A stretch of 64,000 bases of DNA from Prevotella merdae (GCF_900290275.1 NZ_LT985323.1:155641-219640), one strand, 5' to 3'. Shown: positions 45,896 through 53,863, counted from the first letter of the stretch. Numbers and translations: made by a program. The notes: generated by a model from the sequence alone, not told the origin.

Positions 45896-46810
45896 CTATT
45901 CACCATCCTTATACTTGTTCCACATTCTCTTTACTTTTCCTGCAATCTCCTTACGTAGCCATAGCGGCTCGAGTACTTCAAGGTCTTCACCATTCCATAA
46001 CAGTTCCTGTTGGAAGTCGAATGTCGGGCGCACATGCAGTTCAAAGATGCTGTATTCATCTGTTTGCTCAGTCTCTTGTTGCGACTCATGCAGAGGAAGG
46101 TCGCGCAGGTAGTTAGCCTGACTGGTACTGACCTTGATTTTTACCTTCTCAATGTCGGTGCCATCGCCAGGAATTACACCTATACAACCATTGAAGTATT
46201 CCTGTGGATTGAACTCTTCAGGATATTCAAACGTGTGGCTCGAAAGGCGGAAGTCATGTATGCGGTCGAGACAAAAGACGAGGTCATAGCCTGCAGGCCA
46301 ATTACGCCCAACCAAATACCAGCGTTGGCGGTATAGCTTTACGCATAGCGGCATCACATAATGGTCGCGCGTGTCACCTTTCCAGTAGTTGAAATAGTTG
46401 ATATGAATGAAGCGGTTCTTCTTCATCGCATCTATTATCAGCTCCAAATATTCCCTGCCACTGGGCACGTCTTCAAGGATAATCCTGTTCTTGACAGATT
46501 TGCTTTCAAGGAGAAAATTACTCACCGATAGCGTACTGAGCAACCAATTTTCAATACTTCCACTCTTCATATCCTCCACGTTGGCGATATAATACCTATA
46601 TGGAGCGGTCTTTTCGCAGTCTATCGACAATCCGAAGGTGTCGAAGATATTCCACTTCCACTTATGGAAAGTGCGCTTCAACATCTCCTCACCACCGCTC
46701 AAATCTACATTATCCATCCAGCGGCGGTTCAATTCCTCGAATGAAATCTTATGTGCCTTATAGATGGTTTCCACAATCCATACGAGCTTATTGGTTTGAT
46801 TCAGTGCCAT
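45896..46810 (-). CDS. WYL domain transcriptional regulator (304 aa)
   Basis: The N-terminal ~100 residues form a winged-helix-like part (SFEELNRRWMDN, MLKRTFHKWKWNIFDTFGL), followed by the WYL domain near residues 130-200 (RFIHINYFNYWKG, VKLYRQRWYLVGRN) and a C-terminal extension near 225-300. WYL proteins bind nucleic-acid ligands and often repress defence operons (for example BrxR and CapW types). Position directly ahead of the glycosylase and DUF262 genes suggests control of that set. Confidence 0.85.
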   Translation of the reverse strand: MALNQTNKLVWIVETIYKAHKISFEELNRRWMDNVDLSGGEEMLKRTFHKWKWNIFDTFGLSIDCEKTAPYRYYIANVEDMKSGSIENWLLSTLSVSNFLLESKSVKNRIILEDVPSGREYLELIIDAMKKNRFIHINYFNYWKGDTRDHYVMPLCVKLYRQRWYLVGRNWPAGYDLVFCLDRIHDFRLSSHTFEYPEEFNPQEYFNGCIGVIPGDGTDIEKVKIKVSTSQANYLRDLPLHESQQETEQTDEYSIFELHVRPTFDFQQELLWNGEDLEVLEPLWLRKEIAGKVKRMWNKYKDGE

Positions 46811-46920
46811 ATTTGTCGTTTATATACGATAACGTTTCGGCTGCTAAGATATTGCTATGGTGTGTCTTTTTTTCATACCATCATAATCAATCTCGCTCTA
46901 CAAGGTTGCAATTTGCAACC

Positions 46921-47250
46921 TTATAGGTGGGAGAAGCAGCTGCATAAAAGTTGGACCAACAATTTTTCGTCTAACTTTTCATCTGTTCCAGTCTCCCATG
47001 TATATTCTGCTTTGTGAAACTTATTTGCAAAGAACGAGACCAACTGACATAACTCACTCTTTTTCAACGGATATACTGATGCAGTAATAAACTGTAGCAC
47101 AACCTTGTCATATTGTTTGCAATCAATCATTGCATAATCTTCAAACTCTCTGATTATACTTTCCACTCGCAACTCACCGTCATTAGGAAAAGAAATAATT
47201 CTTCTTTTTAAGACAGCACGTGCCTGTTGATTTTTGACATTATCTTTCAT
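46921..47250 (-). CDS. Uncharacterised small protein (109 aa)
   Basis: No family is recognised. The chain looks mostly helical, with basic N-terminus (RAVLKRRIISFP) and a Cys near the end (LLCSCFSHL). There is no signal peptide or membrane span. Its ATG lies two bases after the stop of the 238-codon gene upstream, so the two are almost certainly cotranscribed. About 110 bases separate it from the WYL gene. Confidence 0.6.
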   Translation of the reverse strand: MKDNVKNQQARAVLKRRIISFPNDGELRVESIIREFEDYAMIDCKQYDKVVLQFITASVYPLKKSELCQLVSFFANKFHKAEYTWETGTDEKLDEKLLVQLLCSCFSHL

Positions 47251-47252
47251 TT

Positions 47253-47927
47253 CTACAAAGGTACTGATGTGAATAAAGTTAATGTTTTCGGCGTGGCTAT
47301 CGTGATTGTAAGATATAATAGGCTCTTATCCGGAAAGGTTTCCATATAGTCACCTACAGGAAGCATCATCTTTTCAGGAAGCGTTATCTTTTTCATCTCA
47401 TCAGTATAGTCATTGGCTATGGTAATAGCCAAAATATACCTGCCATTTTCTTTTATATATATTGACTTTAGATGCGCAAGAGCTTCTGTTATGTCTTTTT
47501 TATACACATACGAGTGGGTAGATATTACGTTCCTTCCTCTTATAAGTATTGAGAAATCAGACAAATCAAAGCATAATAGACCATGCTTCTCTATACATAT
47601 ATTATATAGTTGCAGAAACTTTTTCAATTCTAAGTATGGATTGCTATCTGCCTGAAAAGACAATATAGAGAAAATGTCAGATTCTTCTTTGATACTGAGT
47701 TCTGGATTCATTTTTATTACGACATTTCTTCTTGTACATGCATGTGTTTCTAAGATTTCATTAACGCTATCGGCTCCTTTGTCAGTAGACACCAACACGA
47801 CATTAACATGTACATTTGGGCTGTTCTTTATTGAATATATACCTTCTGAACGAAGCTCGTTGATTACTTGTTGGCTAACATAATCTGCCGCAATCAGCCG
47901 TAATGATTCAAGTGCGATTTTTTCCAT
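47253..47927 (-). CDS. Uncharacterised protein (224 aa)
   Basis: No family is recognised with confidence. The chain alternates short strands and helices (VHVNVVLVSTDKGADSVNEI, LLCFDLSDFSILIRG, YILAITIANDY), with a pattern vaguely like an FtsZ C-terminal domain, which is only a guess. Start is set at MEKIALESLR (47927); the frame is open for 14 more codons. It pairs with the 109-residue gene. An inverted repeat (TAAAATGGAG/CTCCATTTTA, 47973-48013) lies just upstream and may regulate it. Confidence 0.55.
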   Translation of the reverse strand: MEKIALESLRLIAADYVSQQVINELRSEGIYSIKNSPNVHVNVVLVSTDKGADSVNEILETHACTRRNVVIKMNPELSIKEESDIFSILSFQADSNPYLELKKFLQLYNICIEKHGLLCFDLSDFSILIRGRNVISTHSYVYKKDITEALAHLKSIYIKENGRYILAITIANDYTDEMKKITLPEKMMLPVGDYMETFPDKSLLYLTITIATPKTLTLFTSVPL

Positions 47928-47972
47928 TTTATTAATGCTTATATCTTTATAATCATAAATACAGTGCAAAAA

Positions 47973-48013
47973 TAAAATGGAGCTATGCCAACTGTGGGCA
48001 CAACTCCATTTTA
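47973..48013. promoter_or_regulatory. Inverted repeat upstream of the unknown gene pair
   Basis: TAAAATGGAG (47973-47982) and CTCCATTTTA (48004-48013) are perfect arms. On the minus strand the hairpin is followed by TTTTT, so it may be a terminator or attenuator. Confidence 0.5.
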
Positions 48014-48091
48014 TAATGAAATAATATTAAGTTACACTATAGCTTTTTATAGTCTTTTGCAATACAATTTACAAAAGTACAAAATCTTTGT

Positions 48092-48163
48092 CGTAGATTT
48101 GTCGCAGTATAAAATGAAAAAACGACATAACTCGTTGCTTTACAACTTGCTATGTCGTTATTA
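48092..48163. repeat. Island-flanking direct repeat, right copy
   Basis: The order GTCGTAGATTTGTCGCA, AAAACGACATAACTCGTTG and ACAACTTGCTATGTCGTTATT repeats that of 38863-38895 joined to 40320-40368, about 80 percent alike by eye and in the same orientation. The hairpin part (48117-48163) with T6 on the minus strand also serves as terminator for the tRNA-Met gene. Confidence 0.7.
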
Positions 48164-48164
48164 G

Positions 48165-48237
48165 TTGCGGAGGCAGGACTCGAACATGCGACCTCCAGGT
48201 TATGAGCCTGGCGAGCTACCAACTGCTCCACTCCGCG
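48165..48237 (-). tRNA. tRNA-Met (anticodon CAT), initiator-like
   Basis: The 73-base cloverleaf has acceptor CGCGGAG/CTCCGCA with a C1-A72 mismatch, the mark of bacterial initiator tRNA. Anticodon arm is CCAGG CTCATAA CCTGG, so the usual third G-C pair near the loop is A-U here. Its 3' end GTTGCGGAGGCAGGA (plus strand) is repeated at 48263-48277. Confidence 0.88.
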
Positions 48238-48262
48238 ATATTAACCATAAAATTTAATCTTT

Positions 48263-48277
48263 GTTGCGGAGGCAGGA
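48263..48277. other. Probable attachment-site half (copy of tRNA-Met 3' end)
   Basis: GTTGCGGAGGCAGGA is identical to 48164-48178, the 3' end of the initiator tRNA gene, in the same orientation. No tRNA body follows; phage-like genes begin at once. This is what remains when an element integrates in the 3' end of a second, tandem tRNA-Met copy. Confidence 0.7.
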
Positions 48278-48351
48278 TGGGCGATTCCTTATATTCCCGG
48301 GTTTCAGACAGAAATCTTAATAACATTGATCACTTTTGGGGTTCAATATTC

Positions 48352-48789
48352 TTATTTATGGTCCTTTTCACGTCCTATTTGCAGAACGTAGTCTAAGCGT
48401 TGACCAAGCTCTTTATTAGTATTTTTTAAGTCTTCAATCCTCTGGTCTTTCTCGCAGATTACCATTTTCAGGGCCTTTATTTCAGCTCTGAGTGTAGTAA
48501 CATCGGTGTTGACATAGTTACTGTTAACAACATTATTATTTCCTTGTATGTTCGGAGTGTCCGAGCTGTTGTCCGACTTGATAAGGAGGTCATCTAAAGA
48601 ACAACCGAAGATCTCTGCCATTTTAATTAGTGTAGATACCTTTAGGTCTGGTCGACAATCGAAATATGATATACTGTTGTGAGACTTTGGGCCCCATAGT
48701 CTTCGGCTTAACTCTGAGAACGTCATTCCGCTTTTGGAAAGTAATTCCTTAACTCTTTGGCTCGTTACCATGCTATTTTCGTACTTCAT
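48352..48789 (-). CDS. XRE-family phage-type repressor (145 aa)
   Basis: Residues about 8-60 form a helix-turn-helix (VKELLSKSGMTFSELSRRL, VSTLIKMAEIFGCSLDDLL), and the C-terminal half, after an Asn-rich linker, is a coiled coil (LRAEIKALKMVICEKDQRIE) that could dimerise. It is transcribed away from the early genes and faces two palindromic sites, so it is the likely lysogeny repressor. Start at MKYENS; MVTSQR six residues later is also possible. Confidence 0.85.
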   Translation of the reverse strand: MKYENSMVTSQRVKELLSKSGMTFSELSRRLWGPKSHNSISYFDCRPDLKVSTLIKMAEIFGCSLDDLLIKSDNSSDTPNIQGNNNVVNSNYVNTDVTTLRAEIKALKMVICEKDQRIEDLKNTNKELGQRLDYVLQIGREKDHK

Positions 48790-48807
48790 TTTTAATTAGT
48801 GTTAAAA

Positions 48808-48847
48808 TCCTTACGAATTAGGAAGATTCTATCCTGACACATAAGGA
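48808..48847. promoter_or_regulatory. Two operator-like sites, TCCT-N8-AGGA
   Basis: TCCT TACGAATT AGGA (48808-48823) and TCCT GACACATA AGGA (48832-48847) have the same outer bases and gap, 24 bases apart, in the divergent gap between the repressor and the early genes. The second extends to TATCCT/AGGATA. Confidence 0.65.
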
Positions 48848-48865
48848 TAATTAGCAAATAGTTTA

Positions 48866-48874
48866 TATCTTTGC
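48866..48874 (+). promoter_or_regulatory. -7 box of the early operon
   Basis: TATCTTTGC lies 26 bases before ATG 48900 and just downstream of the operator pair; the -33 region would fall in the second operator. Confidence 0.65.
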
Positions 48875-48899
48875 GTCAAAATTAGTGACTAAATCCGAC

Positions 48900-49130
48900 A
48901 TGAACAAGAAAATTGAACATAAAATCGATTCATTGAACCTGCAGGATTACTATGGTAACCTGTCAAAGAAGAATAAGGGACTTTTCCTGAAATATCTGGT
49001 TGTTGCTTACGATATGAACTATAGTACAATTCGTCGCAAGCTGACAGGTGTCGATGGGTTTTTCCTTAGTACGGTCGAGCGTATTGCTTGCAATGAAGCT
49101 ATTAAAAACGAAGAAATATGGAAAAATTAA
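48900..49130 (+). CDS. Small early protein (76 aa), possible DNA-binding
   Basis: The chain is basic and helical, with YDMNYSTIRRKLTG resembling a helix-turn-helix recognition region (about residues 36-50). Start is placed at ATG 48900 because GTG 48885 is too close to the expected transcript start. It overlaps the next gene by 13 bases. By position it may act as a Cro-like or early regulator. Confidence 0.6.
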   Translation: MNKKIEHKIDSLNLQDYYGNLSKKNKGLFLKYLVVAYDMNYSTIRRKLTGVDGFFLSTVERIACNEAIKNEEIWKN

Positions 49131-49651
49131 AGACATTAGAATTTTACGTCACCCCCGATGGCTCCGTATACTACAAGGAACCAGGCAAGGAGTCAAGACG
49201 GTTGACCAAGTTCAACACCGACATTATCGATTTTGTTAACAATCGAGTGAAAAAGTATTGGCCAGAGTGCTACTCAACATTATCCTTGTTGTACAAGCGC
49301 GTCGCCTTCCGTATCGCAGACCGTTTCATACGCTGCAACTTCGGCGAGCATGACTATCTCTCTCAAGACCTCGACAATGGTGTCATGCACTTCGAGGAGG
49401 TCCGCTGTCCTCTGCGAGGCATCTGTGAGCATGAGGGCGTTATATGCAAGCCAAAGTCAATGATCAAGCTCTCTAAGTGTGAGCGTGAGATTGCTGACCT
49501 CTACCTTGAGGGGCTTACCTTTACCAAGATTGCCGAGCGGCTTGGAAAGAACGCACAGACTGTCAAGGTGCAGCTGCGACGAATCAAGGAGAAGTGTGGC
49601 GTTAAGCATTGCCGCGATATTATCAGAGTACTAAGGTTAAAAAATTATTAA
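49118..49651 (+). CDS. LuxR-type helix-turn-helix protein (177 aa)
   Basis: The C-terminal part, about residues 115-170, has KLSKCEREIADLYLEGLTF and IAERLGKNAQTVKVQLRRIK, a GerE/LuxR or sigma-region-4 type helix-turn-helix. The N-terminal part has several Cys near the middle (CPLRGICEHEGVIC), possibly a metal site. It follows the small early gene with an overlap. A role as activator of phage-like genes is inferred from position. Confidence 0.75.
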   Translation: MEKLKTLEFYVTPDGSVYYKEPGKESRRLTKFNTDIIDFVNNRVKKYWPECYSTLSLLYKRVAFRIADRFIRCNFGEHDYLSQDLDNGVMHFEEVRCPLRGICEHEGVICKPKSMIKLSKCEREIADLYLEGLTFTKIAERLGKNAQTVKVQLRRIKEKCGVKHCRDIIRVLRLKNY

Positions 49652-49652
49652 T

Positions 49653-49715
49653 ATGAAATCTCAAATGGATTCCTGGATAGAGGGTGTAACTTTCATGGCG
49701 CAGTTGAAGTTATGA
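49653..49715 (+). CDS. Possible 20-residue peptide
   Basis: ATG...TGA encodes MKSQMDSWIEGVTFMAQLKL. Its stop overlaps the start of the next small frame as ATGA, the usual sign of coupling. Evidence is only this arrangement. Confidence 0.3.
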   Translation: MKSQMDSWIEGVTFMAQLKL

Positions 49716-49831
49716 AATGCGACTCGTGCCCTCACATGCGCCACTGTCTTAACGGCCGATGGTGCAGTTTACTTCTAAAATATGTAGAATATCTTAAAAA
49801 TATAGAATGCGATTATGATAACAATAGATAG
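49712..49831 (+). CDS. Cys-rich small protein (39 aa), possible zinc binder
   Basis: The frame encodes MKCDSCPHMRHCLNGRWCSL and ends at TAG 49829-49831. Cys at positions 3, 6, 12 and 18 with nearby His resembles a small zinc ribbon or knuckle. It overlaps the peptide before it as ATGA and the next gene (start 49815) by 17 bases, so it belongs to a tightly packed phage operon. Confidence 0.6.
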   Translation: MKCDSCPHMRHCLNGRWCSLLLKYVEYLKNIECDYDNNR

Positions 49832-50378
49832 TTATACAAAATTTACCGAGTCTCTCAAAGAGACCGGAGTCTTGTCAAAGGACTTCCATATTATACAATA
49901 CTCTGAAGGCTGCTGCCTTGGTGTAGATGGCAAGAGCAAAGAGTTTGAGGATGAAGCCTTGGAGAATGCTGATTATATCCTGTGGGATAAGTTCGGCATT
50001 GCCTACCGTACGCTTAATAGCGAGCGCCCTGGTGTGGTCATTGGCGAGGATGGTGTATCTATACAGCAGGTTCCTCAGTTGGTTCCTTATCCTCCTTTTA
50101 ATCACCCTCAAGCAATTTATGATCTAAATGAGGTTGTATTCAGCTATGTTGATGCTGTGTTCGATATGTGCCGTAAGGATAACCGTACGGTATTCTTCAT
50201 GTGCTCATCTGCAAAGGATGCTTATCCAATAAAAACTTGGGCGGAAGGTAAATGTAGTGTTTTTAGCATGGCTTTAGCTAAAAGTATGAGGAAAAATGAT
50301 AAATTTAGAGCTGCTGTAAAGGAGGCTATGCGATTAGTCGACGAGGAAGAATCTGAAAAACTCTCCACGGAATCGTGA
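49815..50378 (+). CDS. Uncharacterised phage-like protein (187 aa)
   Basis: No family is recognised. The sequence is mixed alpha/beta without signal peptide or membrane span, with GVVIGEDGVSIQQVPQLVPYP in the middle and a charged helical end. Its start lies within the preceding Cys-rich gene. A hairpin and a promoter box separate it from the replication gene. Confidence 0.65.
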   Translation: MITIDSYTKFTESLKETGVLSKDFHIIQYSEGCCLGVDGKSKEFEDEALENADYILWDKFGIAYRTLNSERPGVVIGEDGVSIQQVPQLVPYPPFNHPQAIYDLNEVVFSYVDAVFDMCRKDNRTVFFMCSSAKDAYPIKTWAEGKCSVFSMALAKSMRKNDKFRAAVKEAMRLVDEEESEKLSTES

Positions 50379-50399
50379 CAACGTGACTCTGCAACTCCA

Positions 50400-50449
50400 T
50401 GCCACGCTCCGCGTGTTTTCCCCATGAGCGTGGCACGCTTTAACTTTGC
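50400..50449 (+). promoter_or_regulatory. Hairpin followed by promoter box ahead of the replication gene
   Basis: TGCCACGCT/AGCGTGGCA (50400-50435) forms a strong stem, and TAACTTTGC (50441-50449) is a -7 box 28 bases before the next start. The stem could end the early transcript; it lacks a long T run. Confidence 0.55.
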
Positions 50450-50476
50450 ACCCTGAAGAACAAAACAATAAGCGAA

Positions 50477-53398
50477 ATGATAACAGTAGAAAAAATATTA
50501 AGCGAAACAAATGGTGGCTTGAACATCATCCTCGACCTCTTTCCGCAAGCTAAGGATTGTGTAGGCCAGAAGAACAAGCACTTTGCCATTCGCAACGAAC
50601 GCACGCCGTCGGCTTGCCTACGGCAATACGACTCGAAAAAATATGGTCGGATATGGCAGGTTACAGACTTCGGTGGTGATGGACGAGGCGAGAACGCCGT
50701 CGACTTATATATGCGTGAGAAGGGCTTCGACCGCTCACGCTTCAACGAGGCCATACTACAGATGGCTGCGGAATATGGTGTACGCGATGAACTTAATCGG
50801 TCTCTCAATAAACCGGATATTCGACAGCGTGATGCTCTGGCTGATGAAAAGGATGGTACACGCAGATGGGAGCTTAAAGACAAGTTTACGGAACGGGAAC
50901 TTAAGGTACTCGGCCCGCGTGTCACTCAAGCTGATGTCGAAGCTCTGCATTGGTACTCGGTCAAATGGATAAGCAACGTCAAGGATCGTAAGACTACCAT
51001 AAAATACTCTACCGATAACTACCCGATTTTCATGCGTGAGTGTGTCATTGAGGAAGCCACTCCTACACAGCCAGAGAAGAAGTTCTACAAGGTGTACGAG
51101 CCTTTCAACTGCGACAAGGGATTTCGTTTTTCCTACACTCCTGCAGGTGCCAAACCCCGGTCGTATATAAATGGGCTGTCGGAACTTATTAAAGCATACA
51201 AGAAGTACAACGATGAAGAAGAGAAGCTTTGGAATGCCGAGCATGGCGACGATAAACCATACAAGATAAAGAAACTCCCTGAGGCTGTCATCTGCTCTGG
51301 CGAGCGTGACTCTCTGTGCTGTCGCTCGATGGGCTATCCTCCTTTATGGTTCAACTCCGAGACCTACCAGCTCTCCGTAGATGAGTACAAGGAGATAATG
51401 AAATATGTCGAGGTGCTGTATAATATTCCAGACATCGATGAGACTGGTCGTCGCAAGGGCCGTGAGTTGGCCTTGCGCTTCATCGACATCCATACCGCTT
51501 GGCTTCCAGACAAGCTGCAGACCTTCAAGGATAACCGCGGTAAGCCTCGCAAGGACTTGCGCGATTGGCTCGAGATACATAGCGAGCGCAAGGACTTCCG
51601 CAACCTGCTCAAGATAGCCATGCCGGCTAAGTTTTGGGTGCAATACTTCGCCAAGGATGGCAAACCTAAGACTGAGATTGATACAGCGTGTCTCTACAAT
51701 TTCCTCCAGCTCAACGGCTTCTATGCCTTGCACGACGAGAACTCGGCCAATACACAGTTCGTCCGTGTCGAGGGCAATATTGTCAAGCGTGTTAATGTCA
51801 AGGATATTCGTGAGTTTATCCGTCGATGGGTGGTTGATAGGTTCGAGGATCGCAACATCCTCAACCTGGTGCTTAATACCACCAAACTCTCTCCTGCAGC
51901 TCTTGAGTCGCTTCAGGAGGTTGACCTTAACTTTATCAACTTCACGCCCAACTCGCAATACTTCTTCTTTCCTAACAAGACGGTTGAGGTGTGCAAGCCT
52001 GTAGGCGAGTCGAATGGTATCAAGGAATATGACCCTGGTGCCGACGACTTGCATAACTACGTGTGGGAGGAGGATGTCATTCCGCATCGGTTCAAGGCGT
52101 TGGATGATATGTTTGAGATTACACAGTCAGAGGACGAGGATGGCCAGATTACTCTCGATATAAAGATTAAAAATGTCAAGAGCCATTTTTTCGGTTATCT
52201 TATCAACACGTCACGTCTGTATTGGCGTGCTGAGACTGAGACCAGGTTCAAGGACGACCGCAAGTCTGCAGAGGAGTATGTCAAGGCTCATCCCTTCCGC
52301 ATCGATGGTGATGGCCTTACTGCCTATGAGATCCAGGAACAGAAGCGTAACCTCATTAACAAGATATTCACCTTCGGCTACATGCTGCATCGCTATAAGG
52401 ACTCAGTCCGGGCTTGGGCCCCGTTGGCCATGGACAATAAGATAGGCGACGAGGACGAATGCAATGGCCGCTCCGGCAAATCATTCTTCTTCAAGGTGCT
52501 GTCCTTCTTGATGAAAACAGTCAAACTGTCTGGCCGTAACCCGAAACTGATGGACAACCCTCATGTGTTCGACCAGGTGAGCCAGTTTACAGACATGCTG
52601 CTTGTCGATGATTGCGACCGCTATCTCAATCTCGGTCTCTTCTACGACAATATCACCTCCGACATGAATGTGAACCCAAAGAACAACCGTTCCTTCACCA
52701 TCAGCTTCGATGAGTCGCCAAAGATGGCGTTCACCACCAACTATGTGCCCCAGGACTTCGACCCGTCATCCGAGGCTCGATCATTGTACATGGTGTTCTC
52801 CGATTGGTATCACCAGAAGACTGAGGATAATGACTATCATGAGACTCGCTCCATCCGCGACGACTTCGGCAAGACTCTCTATGCCTACGACTACAGCGAG
52901 GAGGAGTGGAACTGTGACCTCAACTTTTGGATTCAATGCTGCCGCTACTATCTCTCTGTCAAGGATTCTGGCATCAAACCGCAGCCTCCTATGTCCAACA
53001 TGGAGCGTCGCCGTCTGAAGGCGGCTATGGGTGTCAACTTCGAGGATTGGGCCAATGGCTATTTCTCGACCGAAGGTGACAACCTCGACAAGTTCATCGC
53101 GCGTGACGATGTCTTCACCGATTATCAGAGGTTCGCCAATGTCAAGCATATCACCATGCAAGCCTTCACCAAGAAGCTCAAGGCCTTCGGTAAGCTTTGC
53201 CCTTGGATTGACTGTATCAACCCTCCGGAGTATTGTAATTCAAGCGGACGCATCCAGAAAGCTGTTCAGATCACTCCTGAGCTGCGTAAGACCAAGGATA
53301 TGCTCTATGTGCGCTCCATGTCTACAGATGCAGCAGCTGAGCCTCCCAAGGAGCAACAGCTGCAGTTCGATGGCGAGGAAGACAATCGGCCGTTCTAA
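50477..53398 (+). CDS. Phage primase-helicase (973 aa)
   Basis: The N-terminal ~100 residues resemble a CHC2-type primase start (FAIRNERTPSACLRQYD, WQVTDFGGDG) without the zinc Cys set. A Toprim-like part lies near 268-330 (AVICSGERDSL, with DIDETGRRKG). A superfamily-3-like helicase follows, with Walker A NGRSGKS near 660 and Walker B MLLVDDCDR near 708, then MAFTTNYVP. This is the layout of self-sufficient replication proteins of phages, satellites and plasmids. The iteron region directly downstream may be its origin. Confidence 0.85.
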   Translation: MITVEKILSETNGGLNIILDLFPQAKDCVGQKNKHFAIRNERTPSACLRQYDSKKYGRIWQVTDFGGDGRGENAVDLYMREKGFDRSRFNEAILQMAAEYGVRDELNRSLNKPDIRQRDALADEKDGTRRWELKDKFTERELKVLGPRVTQADVEALHWYSVKWISNVKDRKTTIKYSTDNYPIFMRECVIEEATPTQPEKKFYKVYEPFNCDKGFRFSYTPAGAKPRSYINGLSELIKAYKKYNDEEEKLWNAEHGDDKPYKIKKLPEAVICSGERDSLCCRSMGYPPLWFNSETYQLSVDEYKEIMKYVEVLYNIPDIDETGRRKGRELALRFIDIHTAWLPDKLQTFKDNRGKPRKDLRDWLEIHSERKDFRNLLKIAMPAKFWVQYFAKDGKPKTEIDTACLYNFLQLNGFYALHDENSANTQFVRVEGNIVKRVNVKDIREFIRRWVVDRFEDRNILNLVLNTTKLSPAALESLQEVDLNFINFTPNSQYFFFPNKTVEVCKPVGESNGIKEYDPGADDLHNYVWEEDVIPHRFKALDDMFEITQSEDEDGQITLDIKIKNVKSHFFGYLINTSRLYWRAETETRFKDDRKSAEEYVKAHPFRIDGDGLTAYEIQEQKRNLINKIFTFGYMLHRYKDSVRAWAPLAMDNKIGDEDECNGRSGKSFFFKVLSFLMKTVKLSGRNPKLMDNPHVFDQVSQFTDMLLVDDCDRYLNLGLFYDNITSDMNVNPKNNRSFTISFDESPKMAFTTNYVPQDFDPSSEARSLYMVFSDWYHQKTEDNDYHETRSIRDDFGKTLYAYDYSEEEWNCDLNFWIQCCRYYLSVKDSGIKPQPPMSNMERRRLKAAMGVNFEDWANGYFSTEGDNLDKFIARDDVFTDYQRFANVKHITMQAFTKKLKAFGKLCPWIDCINPPEYCNSSGRIQKAVQITPELRKTKDMLYVRSMSTDAAAEPPKEQQLQFDGEEDNRPF

Positions 53399-53439
53399 TC
53401 TTTTTTCTATCATAATTTCGCTTTAATCTTCAATGGGTG

Positions 53440-53480
53440 GCGGACTGCCAGGTATTTATTGCCTGTGCGGTCCGCTTTTT
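53440..53480 (+). terminator. Terminator after the primase-helicase
   Basis: GCGGAC (53440-53445) pairs with GTCCGC (53470-53475), with further inner pairing, followed by five T. Confidence 0.75.
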
Positions 53481-53667
53481 CGTTGTCCCATATTCCAACA
53501 ACCTGTAGCAGAGTGTTCCAAATTTCCACAGGCATTTCTCTGAGACTCCCGCCGGGGCCTTCTTCTGTTCCCCGACACCCCTCTCTTATTTTGTCTTAAA
53601 ACTTTGTGATTTTGTATAAGATGTTCCAAAAAAGTCTAAAAACATAGTAAATAAAGGGGTTTCGGCT

Positions 53668-53863
53668 TGTCACAAACTGTCACAAACTTACATCACAAAG
53701 TTGTCACAAACTTACAAAGTTTGCAACGACATTTCAACAGTCTTGGTGTGTCACAAACTTCGGTCTCTGTCACAAACTTGTGATAAGCCCCGACTTAATT
53801 TTGCAACATTTGATATTCAGATAGTTACAGCGTTGTCACAAACTTTCACTCTGTCACAAACTT
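53668..53863. repeat. Seven TGTCACAAAC iterons, candidate replication origin
   Basis: The decamer TGTCACAAAC starts at 53668, 53678, 53702, 53749, 53768, 53834 and 53852, all in the same direction; five are followed by TT. A degenerate copy (ATCACAAAG) lies at 53692. The DNA around is AT-rich and no gene is present from 53399 to 54028. Position next to a replication protein suggests an origin. Confidence 0.8.

Noticed and set aside
47253..47927. FtsZ/tubulin-like identity for the 224-residue protein
   Set aside because: Only a vague strand-helix pattern supports it; the GTP-binding signature is absent.
48164..48277. The two copies of the tRNA end as borders of one tiny element
   Set aside because: Only the tRNA and about 25 bases would lie between them; the copy at 48263 fits better as the border of the element to the right.
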